Shown one piece after another: positions 26,051 to 35,791 of a stretch of DNA of 64,000 nucleotides. Positions within the stretch are counted from its first letter, which is position 1. The number at the start of each line of letters is the position of its first letter. The position numbers and the translations under genes are program-made. Source of the DNA: Alkalimarinus coralli (GTDB lineage: Bacteria; Pseudomonadota; Gammaproteobacteria; Pseudomonadales; Oleiphilaceae). Under the pieces are notes generated by a model. That model did not search any database, was not told where the DNA came from, and saw nothing but the letters and a program-made list of their open reading frames with translations. Where the stretch lies: positions 3,660,001 through 3,724,000 of the forward strand of contig NZ_CP096016.1 of assembly GCF_023650515.1 (NCBI RefSeq). Reading direction: 5' to 3'.

Positions 26051-26755
26051 TTAAATCTCAGCGGTAAAACTGTGTAATTTTTTAAGATCGGTTGGAAGTG
26101 TACGAAATTGATAAAGCAGTTTGCCAAACTCACACTTCTCACTGGCACTATAGATGGTTGGTAAATAGCTTCGTCCAAAACGGGGGGCATCGGGGTGTTT
26201 CTTTAGCCGATCAGGGTTCACTCGGCTGCGCTCAAAGTTTTCATCAAAAATAACATCATCGATGGCAAACCCTTGTTTAAAGGTCTGCTTGGGGTCTGAT
26301 GCCAGCACGTTTTCATCAAATTCGATTGAAAAATCAAGGCCCTTAAAGTAAATCGAGTTAGGGTCAAGTTTTCCTTGTTCGCGCTGCCGTTTTTTGCTAT
26401 TCAGGCTATTCCTAATCTCTTCTACGATCTCTTTATCCTCGTTAAATAATAATGTTAGTGAGGTAATCGCGCTAGTATTGGTACGAGCAAGCAGAAAAAT
26501 CCCCATATCATCATAAACATAAACATCGTTCGCAACGGGCGACATGCGGTCATAAGGCCCAAGTACTTTCACCCAGTCTTCAACAGACTCCCCAAGAATA
26601 AGTGGCTTACCGTTATAGCGAATATCGCAGCCATTGAAGGTAAACTGGTGGTCAGGGTTAATCCTCTTTTTAGGTGACGGAGGCTCGCTATAGCAGCCTG
26701 ATAGGAGGGCAATGGCAGTAGCTACTCTTAGAATAGTGCTATAGAGGGGTTTCAA
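26051..26755 (-). CDS. probable type VI immunity lipoprotein, paralogue 4
   Basis: A 234-residue lipoprotein (lipobox LLSGC). The first 30 residues (MKPLYSTILRVATAIALLSG) are identical to those of paralogue 3, while the C-terminus (KLHSFTAEI) is most like that of paralogue 1. The middle carries its own variants (IFLLARTNTS). Such a mosaic implies recombination within the array. The shared core FNGCDIRYN...VLGPYDRMSP is kept. Role inferred from position behind the VgrG toxin gene. Confidence 0.75.
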   Translation of the reverse strand: MKPLYSTILRVATAIALLSGCYSEPPSPKKRINPDHQFTFNGCDIRYNGKPLILGESVEDWVKVLGPYDRMSPVANDVYVYDDMGIFLLARTNTSAITSLTLLFNEDKEIVEEIRNSLNSKKRQREQGKLDPNSIYFKGLDFSIEFDENVLASDPKQTFKQGFAIDDVIFDENFERSRVNPDRLKKHPDAPRFGRSYLPTIYSASEKCEFGKLLYQFRTLPTDLKKLHSFTAEI

Positions 26756-26798
26756 TGACGATTGCCTTTTCTAATTTCATGTTTGACGGAAGACTCGC

Positions 26799-27512
26799 CT
26801 AGAGTGTTTTTTTACTAACCGAAAACCTGTGCAATTTTTTAAGGTCGGTCGAGAGTGATCGAAATTGATAAAGTAGCTCACCATAATCACAGCTTTTCCC
26901 TGCACTAAAGATGGTTGGCAAATAGCTTCGCCCAAAGCGGGGGGCATCAGAGTGTTTCTTTAGCCGGTCAGGGTTCACTCGGCTGCGCTCGAAGTTTTCA
27001 TCAAAAATAACGTCATCAATGGCGAACCCTTGTTTAAAGGTCAGCTTGGGCTTTGATGCCAGCACGTTCTCATCAAACTCGATTGAGAAATCAAGGTCTT
27101 GGAAATAAATCGAATTGGGATCAAGCTCCCCCTCTTTCCGTTGTTGTTTTTTGCCATTCAAGCTATCCCTGATCTCTTGCATTATCTCCTTTTCCTCATT
27201 AAATATTAACGTGACTGAGATAATCGCGCTGGTATTGGAGTGAGCATATAACGTAACCCCCATATCATCATAAACGTAGACATCACTGGCTGTCGGTGAC
27301 ATGCGGTCATAAGGCCCCAGCACTTTCACCCAGTCATCAACAGACTCCCCAAGAATAAGTGGCTCGTCGTTATAGCGAATATCGCAGCCGTTGAAGGTAA
27401 ACTGGTGGTCGGGGTTAAGCCTCTTTTTAGGTGACGGAGGTTCGCTATAGCAGCCTGATAGGAGGGCAATGGCAGTAGCTACTCTTAGAATAGTGCTATA
27501 GAGGGGTTTCAA
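26799..27512 (-). CDS. probable type VI immunity lipoprotein, paralogue 3
   Basis: A 237-residue lipoprotein with the same signal peptide as paralogue 4 and the same C-terminal end as paralogue 2 (LHRFSVSKKTL). The DNA after this gene and after paralogue 2 is also nearly the same (the stretch ending in CTCGCCTAGAGTG), consistent with duplication and gene conversion. Core motifs as in the rest of the array. Immunity role inferred. Confidence 0.75.
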   Translation of the reverse strand: MKPLYSTILRVATAIALLSGCYSEPPSPKKRLNPDHQFTFNGCDIRYNDEPLILGESVDDWVKVLGPYDRMSPTASDVYVYDDMGVTLYAHSNTSAIISVTLIFNEEKEIMQEIRDSLNGKKQQRKEGELDPNSIYFQDLDFSIEFDENVLASKPKLTFKQGFAIDDVIFDENFERSRVNPDRLKKHSDAPRFGRSYLPTIFSAGKSCDYGELLYQFRSLSTDLKKLHRFSVSKKTL

Positions 27513-27555
27513 TGACGGTTGCCTTTTCTAATTTCATGTTTGACGGAAGACTCGC

Positions 27556-28275
27556 CTAGAGTGTTTTTTTACTAACCGAAAACCTATGCAATTTTTTAAG
27601 GTCGGTCGAGAGTGTTCGAAATTGATAAAGTAACTCACCATAATCACAGCTTTTCCCTGCACTAAAGATGGTTGGCAAATAGCTTCGCCCAAAGCGGGGG
27701 GCATCAGAGTGTTTCTTTAGCCGGTCAGGGTTCACTCGGTTGCGTTCAAAGTTTTCATCAAAAATCACATCATCGATAGTAAACCCTTGTTTAAAGGTCT
27801 GCTTGGGTTTTGATGCCAGCACGTTTTCATCAAACTCAATTGAAAAATCAAGGCCCTTAAAGTAGGTAGAGTTGGGGTCAAGATCACTGCGTTCCCGATC
27901 TCGCTTCTTGGCAACTAATCGATCTCTGGTCCATTGCATCATCTCTTTTTCCTCATTTAGTATTAACGTAAGTGAGATAATCACACTGGTATTGGGGTGA
28001 GCATAAAGTGTCACCCCCATATCATCATATACGTACACATCGTTTGCGGTGGACGACATGCGGTCATAAGGGCCCAGCACCGTTACCCAGTCATCTATGG
28101 GGTCGCCAAGAATGAGAGGCTTGCCGTTATAGCGAATATCGCAGCCGTTGAAGGTAAACTGGTGGTTGGAGTTGAGTCTCTTTTCAGACGACTGAGGCTC
28201 GCCATAGCAACCAGAGAGGGAAATACAAAGAGAGACAAGCCATGGGATGGCGCTCTTGTTTGGTAGTTTGTTCAC
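27556..28275 (-). CDS. probable type VI immunity lipoprotein, paralogue 2
   Basis: A 239-residue lipoprotein (MNKLPNKSAIPWLVSLCISLSGC). Its signal region resembles that of paralogue 5, its end that of paralogue 3. The middle helix differs (MMQWTRDRLVAKKRDRERSD). Core blocks FNGCDIRYN, LGPYDRMS and SIEFDENVLASKPKQTFKQG are conserved. It follows paralogue 1 by 60 bases in the same direction. Immunity role inferred. Confidence 0.75.
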   Translation of the reverse strand: MNKLPNKSAIPWLVSLCISLSGCYGEPQSSEKRLNSNHQFTFNGCDIRYNGKPLILGDPIDDWVTVLGPYDRMSSTANDVYVYDDMGVTLYAHPNTSVIISLTLILNEEKEMMQWTRDRLVAKKRDRERSDLDPNSTYFKGLDFSIEFDENVLASKPKQTFKQGFTIDDVIFDENFERNRVNPDRLKKHSDAPRFGRSYLPTIFSAGKSCDYGELLYQFRTLSTDLKKLHRFSVSKKTL

Positions 28276-28335
28276 TTAATATACACCGTTACTTTCATAA
28301 CTCTCTGATTGAAAATATTTTTTATTGAACAAGCT

Positions 28336-29040
28336 TTAAATCTCGGCAACAAAACTATGTAACCTTTTAAGGTCAGTCGAGAGTGTTCGAAATTGATAAA
28401 GTAACTCACCATAATCACAGCTTTTCCCTGCACTAAAGATGGTTGGCAAATAGCTTCGCCCAAAACGGGGGGCATCAGAGTGTTTCTTTAGCCGGTCAGG
28501 GTTCACTCGGCTGCGCTCAAAGTTTTCATCAAAAATCACATCATCGATGACAAATCCATGTTTAAAGGTCTGCTTGGGTTTTGATGCCAGCACGTTTTCA
28601 TCAAACTCAATTGAAAAATCAAGGTCTTTAAAATAAATCGAATTGGGATCAAGCTCTCCCTGTTCACGCTGTCTTTTCTTCCCATTCAAACTATTCCTAA
28701 TCTCTTGCAGAATCTCCTTTTCCTCATTAAATATTAACGTGAGTGAGATAATCGCACTGGTATTGGGGTGAGCATAAAGTGTCACTCCCATATCATCATA
28801 AACGTAGACATCGCTGGCTGTGGGTGACATGCGGTCGTAAGGCCCCAGTACTTTCACCCAGTCATCGACTGATTTACCCAGAATAAGTGGCTCGTCGTTA
28901 TAGCGAATATCGCAGCCGTTGAAGGTAAACTGGTGGTCAGGGTTAAGCCTCTTTTTAGGTGACGGAGGTTCGCCAGAGCAGCCCGAGAGGGAAATAATGA
29001 GTGTAGTAAAACAAGCAAACAGGTTTATTCGAATATTCAT
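28336..29040 (-). CDS. probable type VI immunity lipoprotein, paralogue 1 (coupled to VgrG)
   Basis: A 234-residue lipoprotein (INLFACFTTLIISLSGC). Its ATG shares one base with the VgrG stop (TAATG), so it is translated together with the toxin; this is the strongest argument that the family is immunity. A periplasmic lipoprotein would protect against a toxin acting in the periplasm or on the membrane. The core FNGCDIRYN...LGPYDRMSP...DDMG is shared by all five genes. No sequence family with proven function is recognised. Confidence 0.8.
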   Translation of the reverse strand: MNIRINLFACFTTLIISLSGCSGEPPSPKKRLNPDHQFTFNGCDIRYNDEPLILGKSVDDWVKVLGPYDRMSPTASDVYVYDDMGVTLYAHPNTSAIISLTLIFNEEKEILQEIRNSLNGKKRQREQGELDPNSIYFKDLDFSIEFDENVLASKPKQTFKHGFVIDDVIFDENFERSRVNPDRLKKHSDAPRFGRSYLPTIFSAGKSCDYGELLYQFRTLSTDLKRLHSFVAEI

Positions 29041-32000
29041 TATTTAGTGTCTCCATCCACTAATTTCTCAATAATTTGATAAGCCTTGTTAAACGCCTGT
29101 TCCTGCTGGATTATCCAGGCAGATAATTCATCCAGGTTATTATTAGCCTTCTCAGTCACATGGCCGATACTCGACGCGTGATAACCTCGTTGTATTTTAT
29201 GCGGGTTATTACTGGCCCATGACGCGAGCGTATCCTCATACCACTTTGAGTCCAGCGGGTGTGCAATGTAAAGGGATGCTTTGTCTACCGGTCGAGCAGT
29301 TGGGTTTCTATCCCAAAAACCTTTCATGTGTCTCCCAATATCTCGAACAGCCTCTCTTGCCAGCAAAGCAGCAATCTCGTGGAAATGGTGATGATCATGA
29401 TCTTTTGCCAGCTGACTATGCGTGGGGTTTGTGCCGGTTGCGTCAACCAGTGTTTGAACATCATCAATCGAGTGTGACAGGGTATTTAGCAGGTGGTGAA
29501 TCGAGAAATTAGCGACAAGCGCGAACAGATAACTCATATTGTGCATGGTTTTTAAGGCAAATTGCGCCACCACATTATCCTGCTTGCTACGAAGAATATC
29601 CCTGAGGTTTAAAAAGTGCTTATATTGGTCGAGCCAATAGGCGTAATCTCTGCCGGCAATTTGACTCTTTCCGTTTTTCGTAGAAGGGTTAAGTGACTGC
29701 GCTGCTGCTAAATCTTCCAGCACGATGAGTATCGCCCCTTCGGTTAGGCTTCTGTCACCGGCGTTTTGCTGCTCATACTCTTCATAAGTCACCGGAAATA
29801 ACTCAGCAAACTTTGGTCCAATACTGGCCAGTACGTCATACCGCCCAAATCGCCCAGTCACCAATGGTATTCGTTTTATGCTTTTGTCTACTTCGACGCC
29901 GGGGTAAACGGGGTACCCCATTTTTATTAAGGCTAACTCAACAAAATTAGAGTGGGAGAAAAAATCTTCCAGCACATGCAGTGCCTGGCCAAAATACCGC
30001 AACCCTTCATCAGTTTTACCTGCTGCCATCGCTTTTGTTAATTGCGCGGACATGTAATCTTTTGCGGTAGGGAATGACTGGCCTTTCGTAGCAGTACCGA
30101 TATAGTTTTTTAACCCGGTTGTCGGGTTTAGCGCAAGCTGCAACTCTGTTGGCGGTGGTGCAAAGTCGGGGTCAATGGTGCTGGCATCTACCCACTCTTC
30201 CCGTTTGCCAGCGGGTAACGGGTTGTCGATATGTTCTTCCGGCCGATAGACGCCTAGAATCTGAGGCCCTTTAGGGCCGCTGAGTAACGTATAGGCCTCT
30301 TTACCGTACTCATCGCCAAACTCTTTTGCTGCAAATAGTGCCACCAATTTGGTTAATGCTTGCCGCGAGAGGCCTGCCCCGATTAAATCCAGCAACGGCC
30401 CCGCCTGTTGCTTGGCACGTTGTTGGTAAACCATTGGAATTTGCGCTTTGGCGGGGCGAATAATCTGCGGGTCAATAATCTGGGACAAATCCCTAAGCCA
30501 GTTACCAAAGTAAACTCTACTGAGGTCTTTCCTTGAAAAATCTACCTGCTGTAGAACCAGTTCAATTTTCTGATGGCCATACGAGCGTGGGTCATTCACA
30601 TTCCCCATGCCTGCGCCGAAAAACTCCCATTCGCCAAACACATCGTCATCCAGTTGGTGCGGTACTGAAACCGCTTGTTTGGCCTGGTTATATAGTTCAC
30701 CAAAATGCACAGCCATATCTCCGGTATAGCTTGGCGAGGCAACTTGGCCGACGAGCAATGTGGACTGCTCATCTAACCTGAGGTTTATCAATTGATAAGC
30801 AAACTTGGCCCCTTCATCCTGTTCAGCATCACCTCCAATATGGCTTAGTTGGGTGCGGAGCTGTTCATCGATATAATGACCGTACTCCTCGATAAGCGCG
30901 GCGACCAGTTGCACTCTGGCTTTATCACTAGTGACCGCCTGCTTAATAAACTGTTCGGAGATAAATATTTTACGCTCATTTCGGTTGTAGGCTGCGCCGA
31001 CAGAAGAACCTTCGTGGACGACAATATCCGGGGAGGCGAGTGCCCCACTGCGCAACTGATTGTATAGTTTACGATAAGCCTCGGCCGGAATATCGGTGCC
31101 GAAACAGTTGATTAAGGTACGAATAAATAACACTTCGTTTACATCGTTGGCAAAATCAACCAGTTGGTCATGGGCTAATGTGCTGGTAAAGTTGATATCG
31201 CTTTCGGCGACCATTTCGTAGCTTATTGTAGGTTGGGCTGCACCAGTAGTTGAATCTATTATATTGGCTGTGGCTAGATGGCCCTCGGGCTGCTCCGTCG
31301 CTGTAGCGGTGTTTGACACCACGCCGGTAACGTTTCCGTTGGCACCGGCCTGCGTTGAAACTGGCTTATTCGAGGATGCCGCACGCCTGTACAGTGTACT
31401 ACCGTTGGCGGCAAAGTCGGGCGATGCAGGCGTACGACCTAACTCAACTTTCGGAACAAGATAGTGAGCTTTAGTTGTAGGCTGCTTTAGCGCTTGGCCT
31501 GTTCGCTCCTGAGCAACGGCGATTGCCTGAGCAGGGGCTTTTGGTGAAGCCGTGCTGGCGTTGCTCGCGCTACCGCCCCCATTCAAATTAATGGTCGCGC
31601 CCTGCACTTGCACACCGGCAGGGTTGAGCTTTATAAATGCTCCGCCAGCCTTAATGGTCAGTTCCACCCCTGCATCCAATATAACATGACCGCCTGCTTT
31701 TATATGGACTTCATTGCCTGCTTGCTGTTCAATGTCACCAGCGACTTTTATCTGCCGGTCACCGCCAAGGGTTGTATGATGGCCTCCCTCGCTTTTAATT
31801 TTTATATCACTGCCAGCCTGTTGGTTGATATCACCTTTGACATGATCGAATAGATCACTCTCAACCAGATAATGGCTGTCAGCCCCCACGTGGGTTTTGT
31901 GGTTTTCCAACGCCTTAATATCAAGGTCTTTCTGGGCCTGTATAAAAATTTGTTCTTGCCCTTTTTTGTCTTCTATTCGCAGTTCATTGCTGCCGCCTGA

Positions 32001-33467
32001 AGGAACACTTTGGCTTTTAAAGCTGGTACGAGTTTTATGGGTAGGCAGTGGATAAGGCGGTTTGTGTAAGCGGTGATAGACACAACCCGTGACAATTGGG
32101 CGATCCGGGTCACCCTCAACAAAATGGACGAGCACCTCTTGCCCAACACGGGGCAACGTCATGGCACCCCACTGGTTGCCGGCCCATGTCTGGCTTACTC
32201 GTAACCAACATGAGTTCTGCTGCTCACGATCCCAATGGAAGTTAACTTTGATGCGTCCCATTGAGTCGGTATAAATGGTCTCCCCCGGTGGGCCATAAAC
32301 CACAGCAGTCTGGCTGCCCTGAATGGTTGGGCGCACGGTGTTTAATGGTGGGCGATATTCAGTCGTGGCGGGAATACAGGAGACAACAGATTCGAACTGG
32401 TAGCTGCCACTACCAGACTGCTCTTCCAGAACTTGTGGTTGCTGGCCTGATAGCCGTAACCCGGTGATCAGGTAGTCATCATTAAGTTCATCTCGTGGGT
32501 GCTGCGTCATTGAAAATACAGCACCACTGTTGATCAAATTTACCGAGCCTTTTGCCTCCATTATGTCACGCGCTATTTTCGCTCTGGCAAGGCCAATGCG
32601 GCTTAACCGCCCTCCTTCTTCCGTGTTTTTATAACGCCCTGGAAAGTCATACTGCTCAAGCGAAGGGGCTCTGCCATGCTGGGCTGATGTAATAAGGGAG
32701 TGCCTGGGCTTTTCGTAGTTATAGTCGTTTAATGTGACTTGATCATACCCGACCTGATGGCGAGCGCTGAATGAGTGCAATGTTGACTCATCACCCACCT
32801 GGCCACTGCTAGCCTGAAACTTAATATTCCGCTGAGGTTCCAAGGGTCTGAAAGCAGCAGGGTGGTCTGCAATCACCATCACTGGCTGTCGCTCACTTTG
32901 CTCAAAATGAAAGTGGATGCCCTCTTCTTCCAACAACCGGGAAACAAAGTCCCATTCGCTTTCGTCATACTGTATGCAGAATTCCCGCTGCGAGTACTGG
33001 TCTTTCAAGTCAACGCGATAACTTTGGCTATCTAACCCAGCGGTTTCAAAAATCTGGCGAACGATGGCAGGCACATCTAGGTTCTGATAAATGCGGAACC
33101 CACGTCGGTGCTGTAACCACTTGAAATGAGGAACCAGGCTGAATGTGTAGAAAGCAAACCGCTGCCCTACGGTTTCTTGAGTAACGGCGTAGATAGCGCC
33201 ATGGATGGTTCGCTGACGCCCATGATCATCTTTGATCTGAAATGAAGCCTGACGCCCTATTAAATCGTTTAATGATAAAGCAGGATTTTCACAGGCAATA
33301 TTGATGCGGTACTCATAGAGCGAAGAAATGGCTTCTTGAGCACTAAAATGCACCACCCTAAGCAGGTCATTTACACCGGCAATAGAAAATTGCAAGCGTG
33401 CATCCCAATGGCGTGAATTGAGCTTCGAAGAGGTGACTGGTGTTTGTAGGTCTATCGGTGGGGGCAT
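29040..33467 (-). CDS. vgrG: evolved VgrG with metalloprotease-like and Het-C toxin domains
   Basis: A 1475-residue type VI spike-effector. Residues about 25-610 form the VgrG core (gp27/gp5 region, GRIKVNFHWDRE, beta-helix repeats of the KGDINQQAG and IKAGGHVILDAG kind). An Ala/Pro/Thr-rich linker (about 620-740) follows. A middle domain has LVAALIEEYGHYIDEQL (near 862), followed by DAEQDEGAKFA, a pattern of metalloprotease-like domains. From about 985 a Het-C type domain begins (YFGNWLRDLSQ), with ALHVLEDFFSHSNF near 1169, reminiscent of zinc-dependent phospholipases. AAGGA precedes the start. No other type VI genes are in the window, so this is an orphan effector island. The toxic activity is inferred. 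Confidence 0.88.
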   Translation of the reverse strand: MPPPIDLQTPVTSSKLNSRHWDARLQFSIAGVNDLLRVVHFSAQEAISSLYEYRINIACENPALSLNDLIGRQASFQIKDDHGRQRTIHGAIYAVTQETVGQRFAFYTFSLVPHFKWLQHRRGFRIYQNLDVPAIVRQIFETAGLDSQSYRVDLKDQYSQREFCIQYDESEWDFVSRLLEEEGIHFHFEQSERQPVMVIADHPAAFRPLEPQRNIKFQASSGQVGDESTLHSFSARHQVGYDQVTLNDYNYEKPRHSLITSAQHGRAPSLEQYDFPGRYKNTEEGGRLSRIGLARAKIARDIMEAKGSVNLINSGAVFSMTQHPRDELNDDYLITGLRLSGQQPQVLEEQSGSGSYQFESVVSCIPATTEYRPPLNTVRPTIQGSQTAVVYGPPGETIYTDSMGRIKVNFHWDREQQNSCWLRVSQTWAGNQWGAMTLPRVGQEVLVHFVEGDPDRPIVTGCVYHRLHKPPYPLPTHKTRTSFKSQSVPSGGSNELRIEDKKGQEQIFIQAQKDLDIKALENHKTHVGADSHYLVESDLFDHVKGDINQQAGSDIKIKSEGGHHTTLGGDRQIKVAGDIEQQAGNEVHIKAGGHVILDAGVELTIKAGGAFIKLNPAGVQVQGATINLNGGGSASNASTASPKAPAQAIAVAQERTGQALKQPTTKAHYLVPKVELGRTPASPDFAANGSTLYRRAASSNKPVSTQAGANGNVTGVVSNTATATEQPEGHLATANIIDSTTGAAQPTISYEMVAESDINFTSTLAHDQLVDFANDVNEVLFIRTLINCFGTDIPAEAYRKLYNQLRSGALASPDIVVHEGSSVGAAYNRNERKIFISEQFIKQAVTSDKARVQLVAALIEEYGHYIDEQLRTQLSHIGGDAEQDEGAKFAYQLINLRLDEQSTLLVGQVASPSYTGDMAVHFGELYNQAKQAVSVPHQLDDDVFGEWEFFGAGMGNVNDPRSYGHQKIELVLQQVDFSRKDLSRVYFGNWLRDLSQIIDPQIIRPAKAQIPMVYQQRAKQQAGPLLDLIGAGLSRQALTKLVALFAAKEFGDEYGKEAYTLLSGPKGPQILGVYRPEEHIDNPLPAGKREEWVDASTIDPDFAPPPTELQLALNPTTGLKNYIGTATKGQSFPTAKDYMSAQLTKAMAAGKTDEGLRYFGQALHVLEDFFSHSNFVELALIKMGYPVYPGVEVDKSIKRIPLVTGRFGRYDVLASIGPKFAELFPVTYEEYEQQNAGDRSLTEGAILIVLEDLAAAQSLNPSTKNGKSQIAGRDYAYWLDQYKHFLNLRDILRSKQDNVVAQFALKTMHNMSYLFALVANFSIHHLLNTLSHSIDDVQTLVDATGTNPTHSQLAKDHDHHHFHEIAALLAREAVRDIGRHMKGFWDRNPTARPVDKASLYIAHPLDSKWYEDTLASWASNNPHKIQRGYHASSIGHVTEKANNNLDELSAWIIQQEQAFNKAYQIIEKLVDGDTK

Positions 33468-33678
33468 TTGGCTCGTCCTTGAGTCAGTTTATTTCTATGG
33501 TTTATTTCTACGGCATATTGCTAGGGTTTCTTTCCAGAGTTTTTTCCTAGCAGAGGGTCTTTCAACCCAGCAGAGAGGCTCATCCTGAACCTGCGTCTGA
33601 ATTATAAGCTAAAAGGGCTGGAGAATACACACATCTTGAGACCTTTACTCAACGACTGCGCAGTTTAAAGTCGTTCCT

Positions 33679-33708
33679 ATTAAGCCCCATTAAACCCGAT
33701 TAACCCCC
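33679..33708. repeat. three 10-base tandem repeats
   Basis: ATTAAGCCCC, ATTAAACCCG and ATTAACCCCC follow one another, upstream of the vgrG gene and after the end of glpD. A minor repeat, similar in kind to other short arrays in this window. Confidence 0.6.
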
Positions 33709-33742
33709 ATTGCTCTTCAAAACCGATTTAACCAGATACACT

Positions 33743-35347
33743 TCAGGCATTATCAAAATACTCGTTCCACTTGGCATCCGCTTCGTCGCCAAACAGTATT
33801 CTGCACGCCTCTTTCAACCCCGGTGCCGCTTTAATATCTTCACGTTTGACCACTAACGATATTTTGGAGCGGCGGCGCAGGAAGTCTTCCAGTTTAGTGA
33901 CCATCTCCCGGCGGGCCGCCTGGGTGATTTCACAGCGCAGATATTCCGCATTCTCGATCAATAGTTCCGCCTCTTCAGGGTTGGCACGTATCGATTCCAG
34001 CAGATCAAACGCATGAGCACCGTAACGACGCCATAGCCGTTGGGTTAGTAGCTCAGACGAGGATGGGTCGGTCATTTCATCTAACCCCATCAGCCGCGCC
34101 TGATGCATAAACTCTTTTTTAACCTGAGGGCCAGGCTCGCCATACCAGACTGCATCGGGGTATGGGTAGTGAATGCCCAGTTTTTCGACAATACTACTGA
34201 TTTCATCCCCCACATTCAGGCAGTCGGTCAACTTGCCGCCGTATATGCTGATATGCTGATCCTTGAAGTTAACATCGACCGCGTGTTTTCTTGAAAGCTG
34301 CAGCCAATCGGTTTCATCACCTCCTTCCCCCTCCACCACTAGCGGCCTGGCACCACAGCGTTCTGCGACAACATCTTGTTCAGTCAGTGGTTTATCAAGT
34401 TTGAGGCGTGCATTAATATTCTCAAGCACAAATTTTCGATCTTCTGCCGTGACCGTTGTAACAGGGTCATCGACCTTGGTATCGGTCGTACCAATGCAGG
34501 TTTTAGGCCCCATGGGTATAACAAAAAACAGCCGCCCATCATCGGCAAAAAACGTCAGTACACGCTGGTTCGGCGTAAGGCGGTCAACAATAAGGTGGAT
34601 TCCCTTTGAGAAAATATGACGATGACCGGTTTTCTGGCCTGAGGTTTCATTATGTTCATCAACAAACGGGCCGCAGGCATTAATAAGCACCTTGGAGCGA
34701 ATATTGAACTGCTCGCCAGTTATGTCATCTTCAACACGCGTCACCCAGCCATCGTCACTGCGCGTTGCACCTAACGAATTAACATAGTTGGCGGCAATAC
34801 AGCCATAGTTCATCGCTGAGCGGATGAAGTTGAAAACAAAGCGTGCATCGTTGTCATAGAGATACGCGTCAGAGTACTCAAAACCGCCGCTGCACCCTTC
34901 GGTATTGACGATCGCTTCCTCTTCATTGATTTTTTTTGCAGACAGGTATCGAGGCAGGCGAGTAAAGCCGTTACCCATAAACCAATACAGCAAGGTGCCC
35001 ATAAACAGGAATAAAGGAGGATACCTAAACCCTTTTTTAATGGTGGTAAAAAACCTGACTTCTTTAACCGTTGACGGGTAACTGCGCATCAATTTATTGC
35101 GAGACATACAGAGTTTTCTGACCAAGCCAAACTCATAGGTCTCCATATATTTAATCCCGCCCCAGGCCAGATTAGACGATTGCTGACTGGTAAAACCGGC
35201 GAAGTCGCGTTTATCAATCAAGGCAACTTTAGCCCCCCTCGCCGCCAACGATGCAGCCGAAACTGCACCATTAATGCCGCCGCCAATCACTAATACGTCA
35301 TACTCTTCGCTGGCCAGTTTTTTTATATTATTTGTTCTTAATTTCAT
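33743..35347 (-). CDS. glpD: aerobic glycerol-3-phosphate dehydrogenase
   Basis: A 534-residue FAD enzyme: an N-terminal dinucleotide-binding motif (YDVLVIGGGINGAVSAASLAARG), the FTSQQSSNLAWGGIKYME block, LFFVIPMGPKTCIGTTDTKV and ISIYGGKLTDCLNVGDEI near the FAD-binding end, then the C-terminal helical cap. It oxidises glycerol-3-phosphate to dihydroxyacetone phosphate and passes electrons to quinone. A TTG at 35350 is open, but the ATG at 35347 is preferred. No glpF/glpK neighbours are present. Confidence is high for the family; a related FAD oxidase is the only alternative. Confidence 0.88.
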   Translation of the reverse strand: MKLRTNNIKKLASEEYDVLVIGGGINGAVSAASLAARGAKVALIDKRDFAGFTSQQSSNLAWGGIKYMETYEFGLVRKLCMSRNKLMRSYPSTVKEVRFFTTIKKGFRYPPLFLFMGTLLYWFMGNGFTRLPRYLSAKKINEEEAIVNTEGCSGGFEYSDAYLYDNDARFVFNFIRSAMNYGCIAANYVNSLGATRSDDGWVTRVEDDITGEQFNIRSKVLINACGPFVDEHNETSGQKTGHRHIFSKGIHLIVDRLTPNQRVLTFFADDGRLFFVIPMGPKTCIGTTDTKVDDPVTTVTAEDRKFVLENINARLKLDKPLTEQDVVAERCGARPLVVEGEGGDETDWLQLSRKHAVDVNFKDQHISIYGGKLTDCLNVGDEISSIVEKLGIHYPYPDAVWYGEPGPQVKKEFMHQARLMGLDEMTDPSSSELLTQRLWRRYGAHAFDLLESIRANPEEAELLIENAEYLRCEITQAARREMVTKLEDFLRRRSKISLVVKREDIKAAPGLKEACRILFGDEADAKWNEYFDNA

Positions 35348-35791
35348 CAATTATTCTTTTGAAGGTCTGTTTACATTCAGGGAAAATCTGGTTTGGGTTC
35401 ATCACGTTCTGTTTAGGTTCAATAGTACCAGTCTAGCAGACAGTTTTTTTTATTAAGAAATTAATTGCTCACATGCGCCTTAGCTACGGAACGGGGTGAG
35501 AGAGTTCAGTGAGTATTAGCAGAACTTGGACTATTCTTTCTGTATGTCATTGAAAGCCTACTGGCAGGCTGATTTTAAAAACCGGAGCGTAAATAATGTG
35601 TAAAAATAACTGCTAATCAAAGTTAGCCGTAATATAGTAGCCCCGGTCAGCGGTGAACTTTTCTGCCGTTGGCAGTCACGCTGCTAACAGTGCGCACAAG
35701 CTCAGGTTTTCCAGTCACCCGCAGCTTATCTATTTTATGTGCCTGACCTTGTAGTTGCTTATATGTGTGTTTGCATAACGTTTTTAAAATT
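35348..35791. other. intergenic region with no recognised gene
   Basis: About 440 bases between the divergent glpD and outer-membrane channel genes; both promoters must lie here. An AGCCT/AGGCT stem with a six-base loop occurs near 35555. No convincing open frame with a ribosome site is seen. The start of the channel gene is chosen by its signal sequence. Confidence 0.4.

Noticed and set aside
29040-33467. Complete type VI secretion cluster
   Set aside because: Only the VgrG effector and lipoproteins are present; no sheath, baseplate, membrane complex, Hcp or ClpV genes are in the window.
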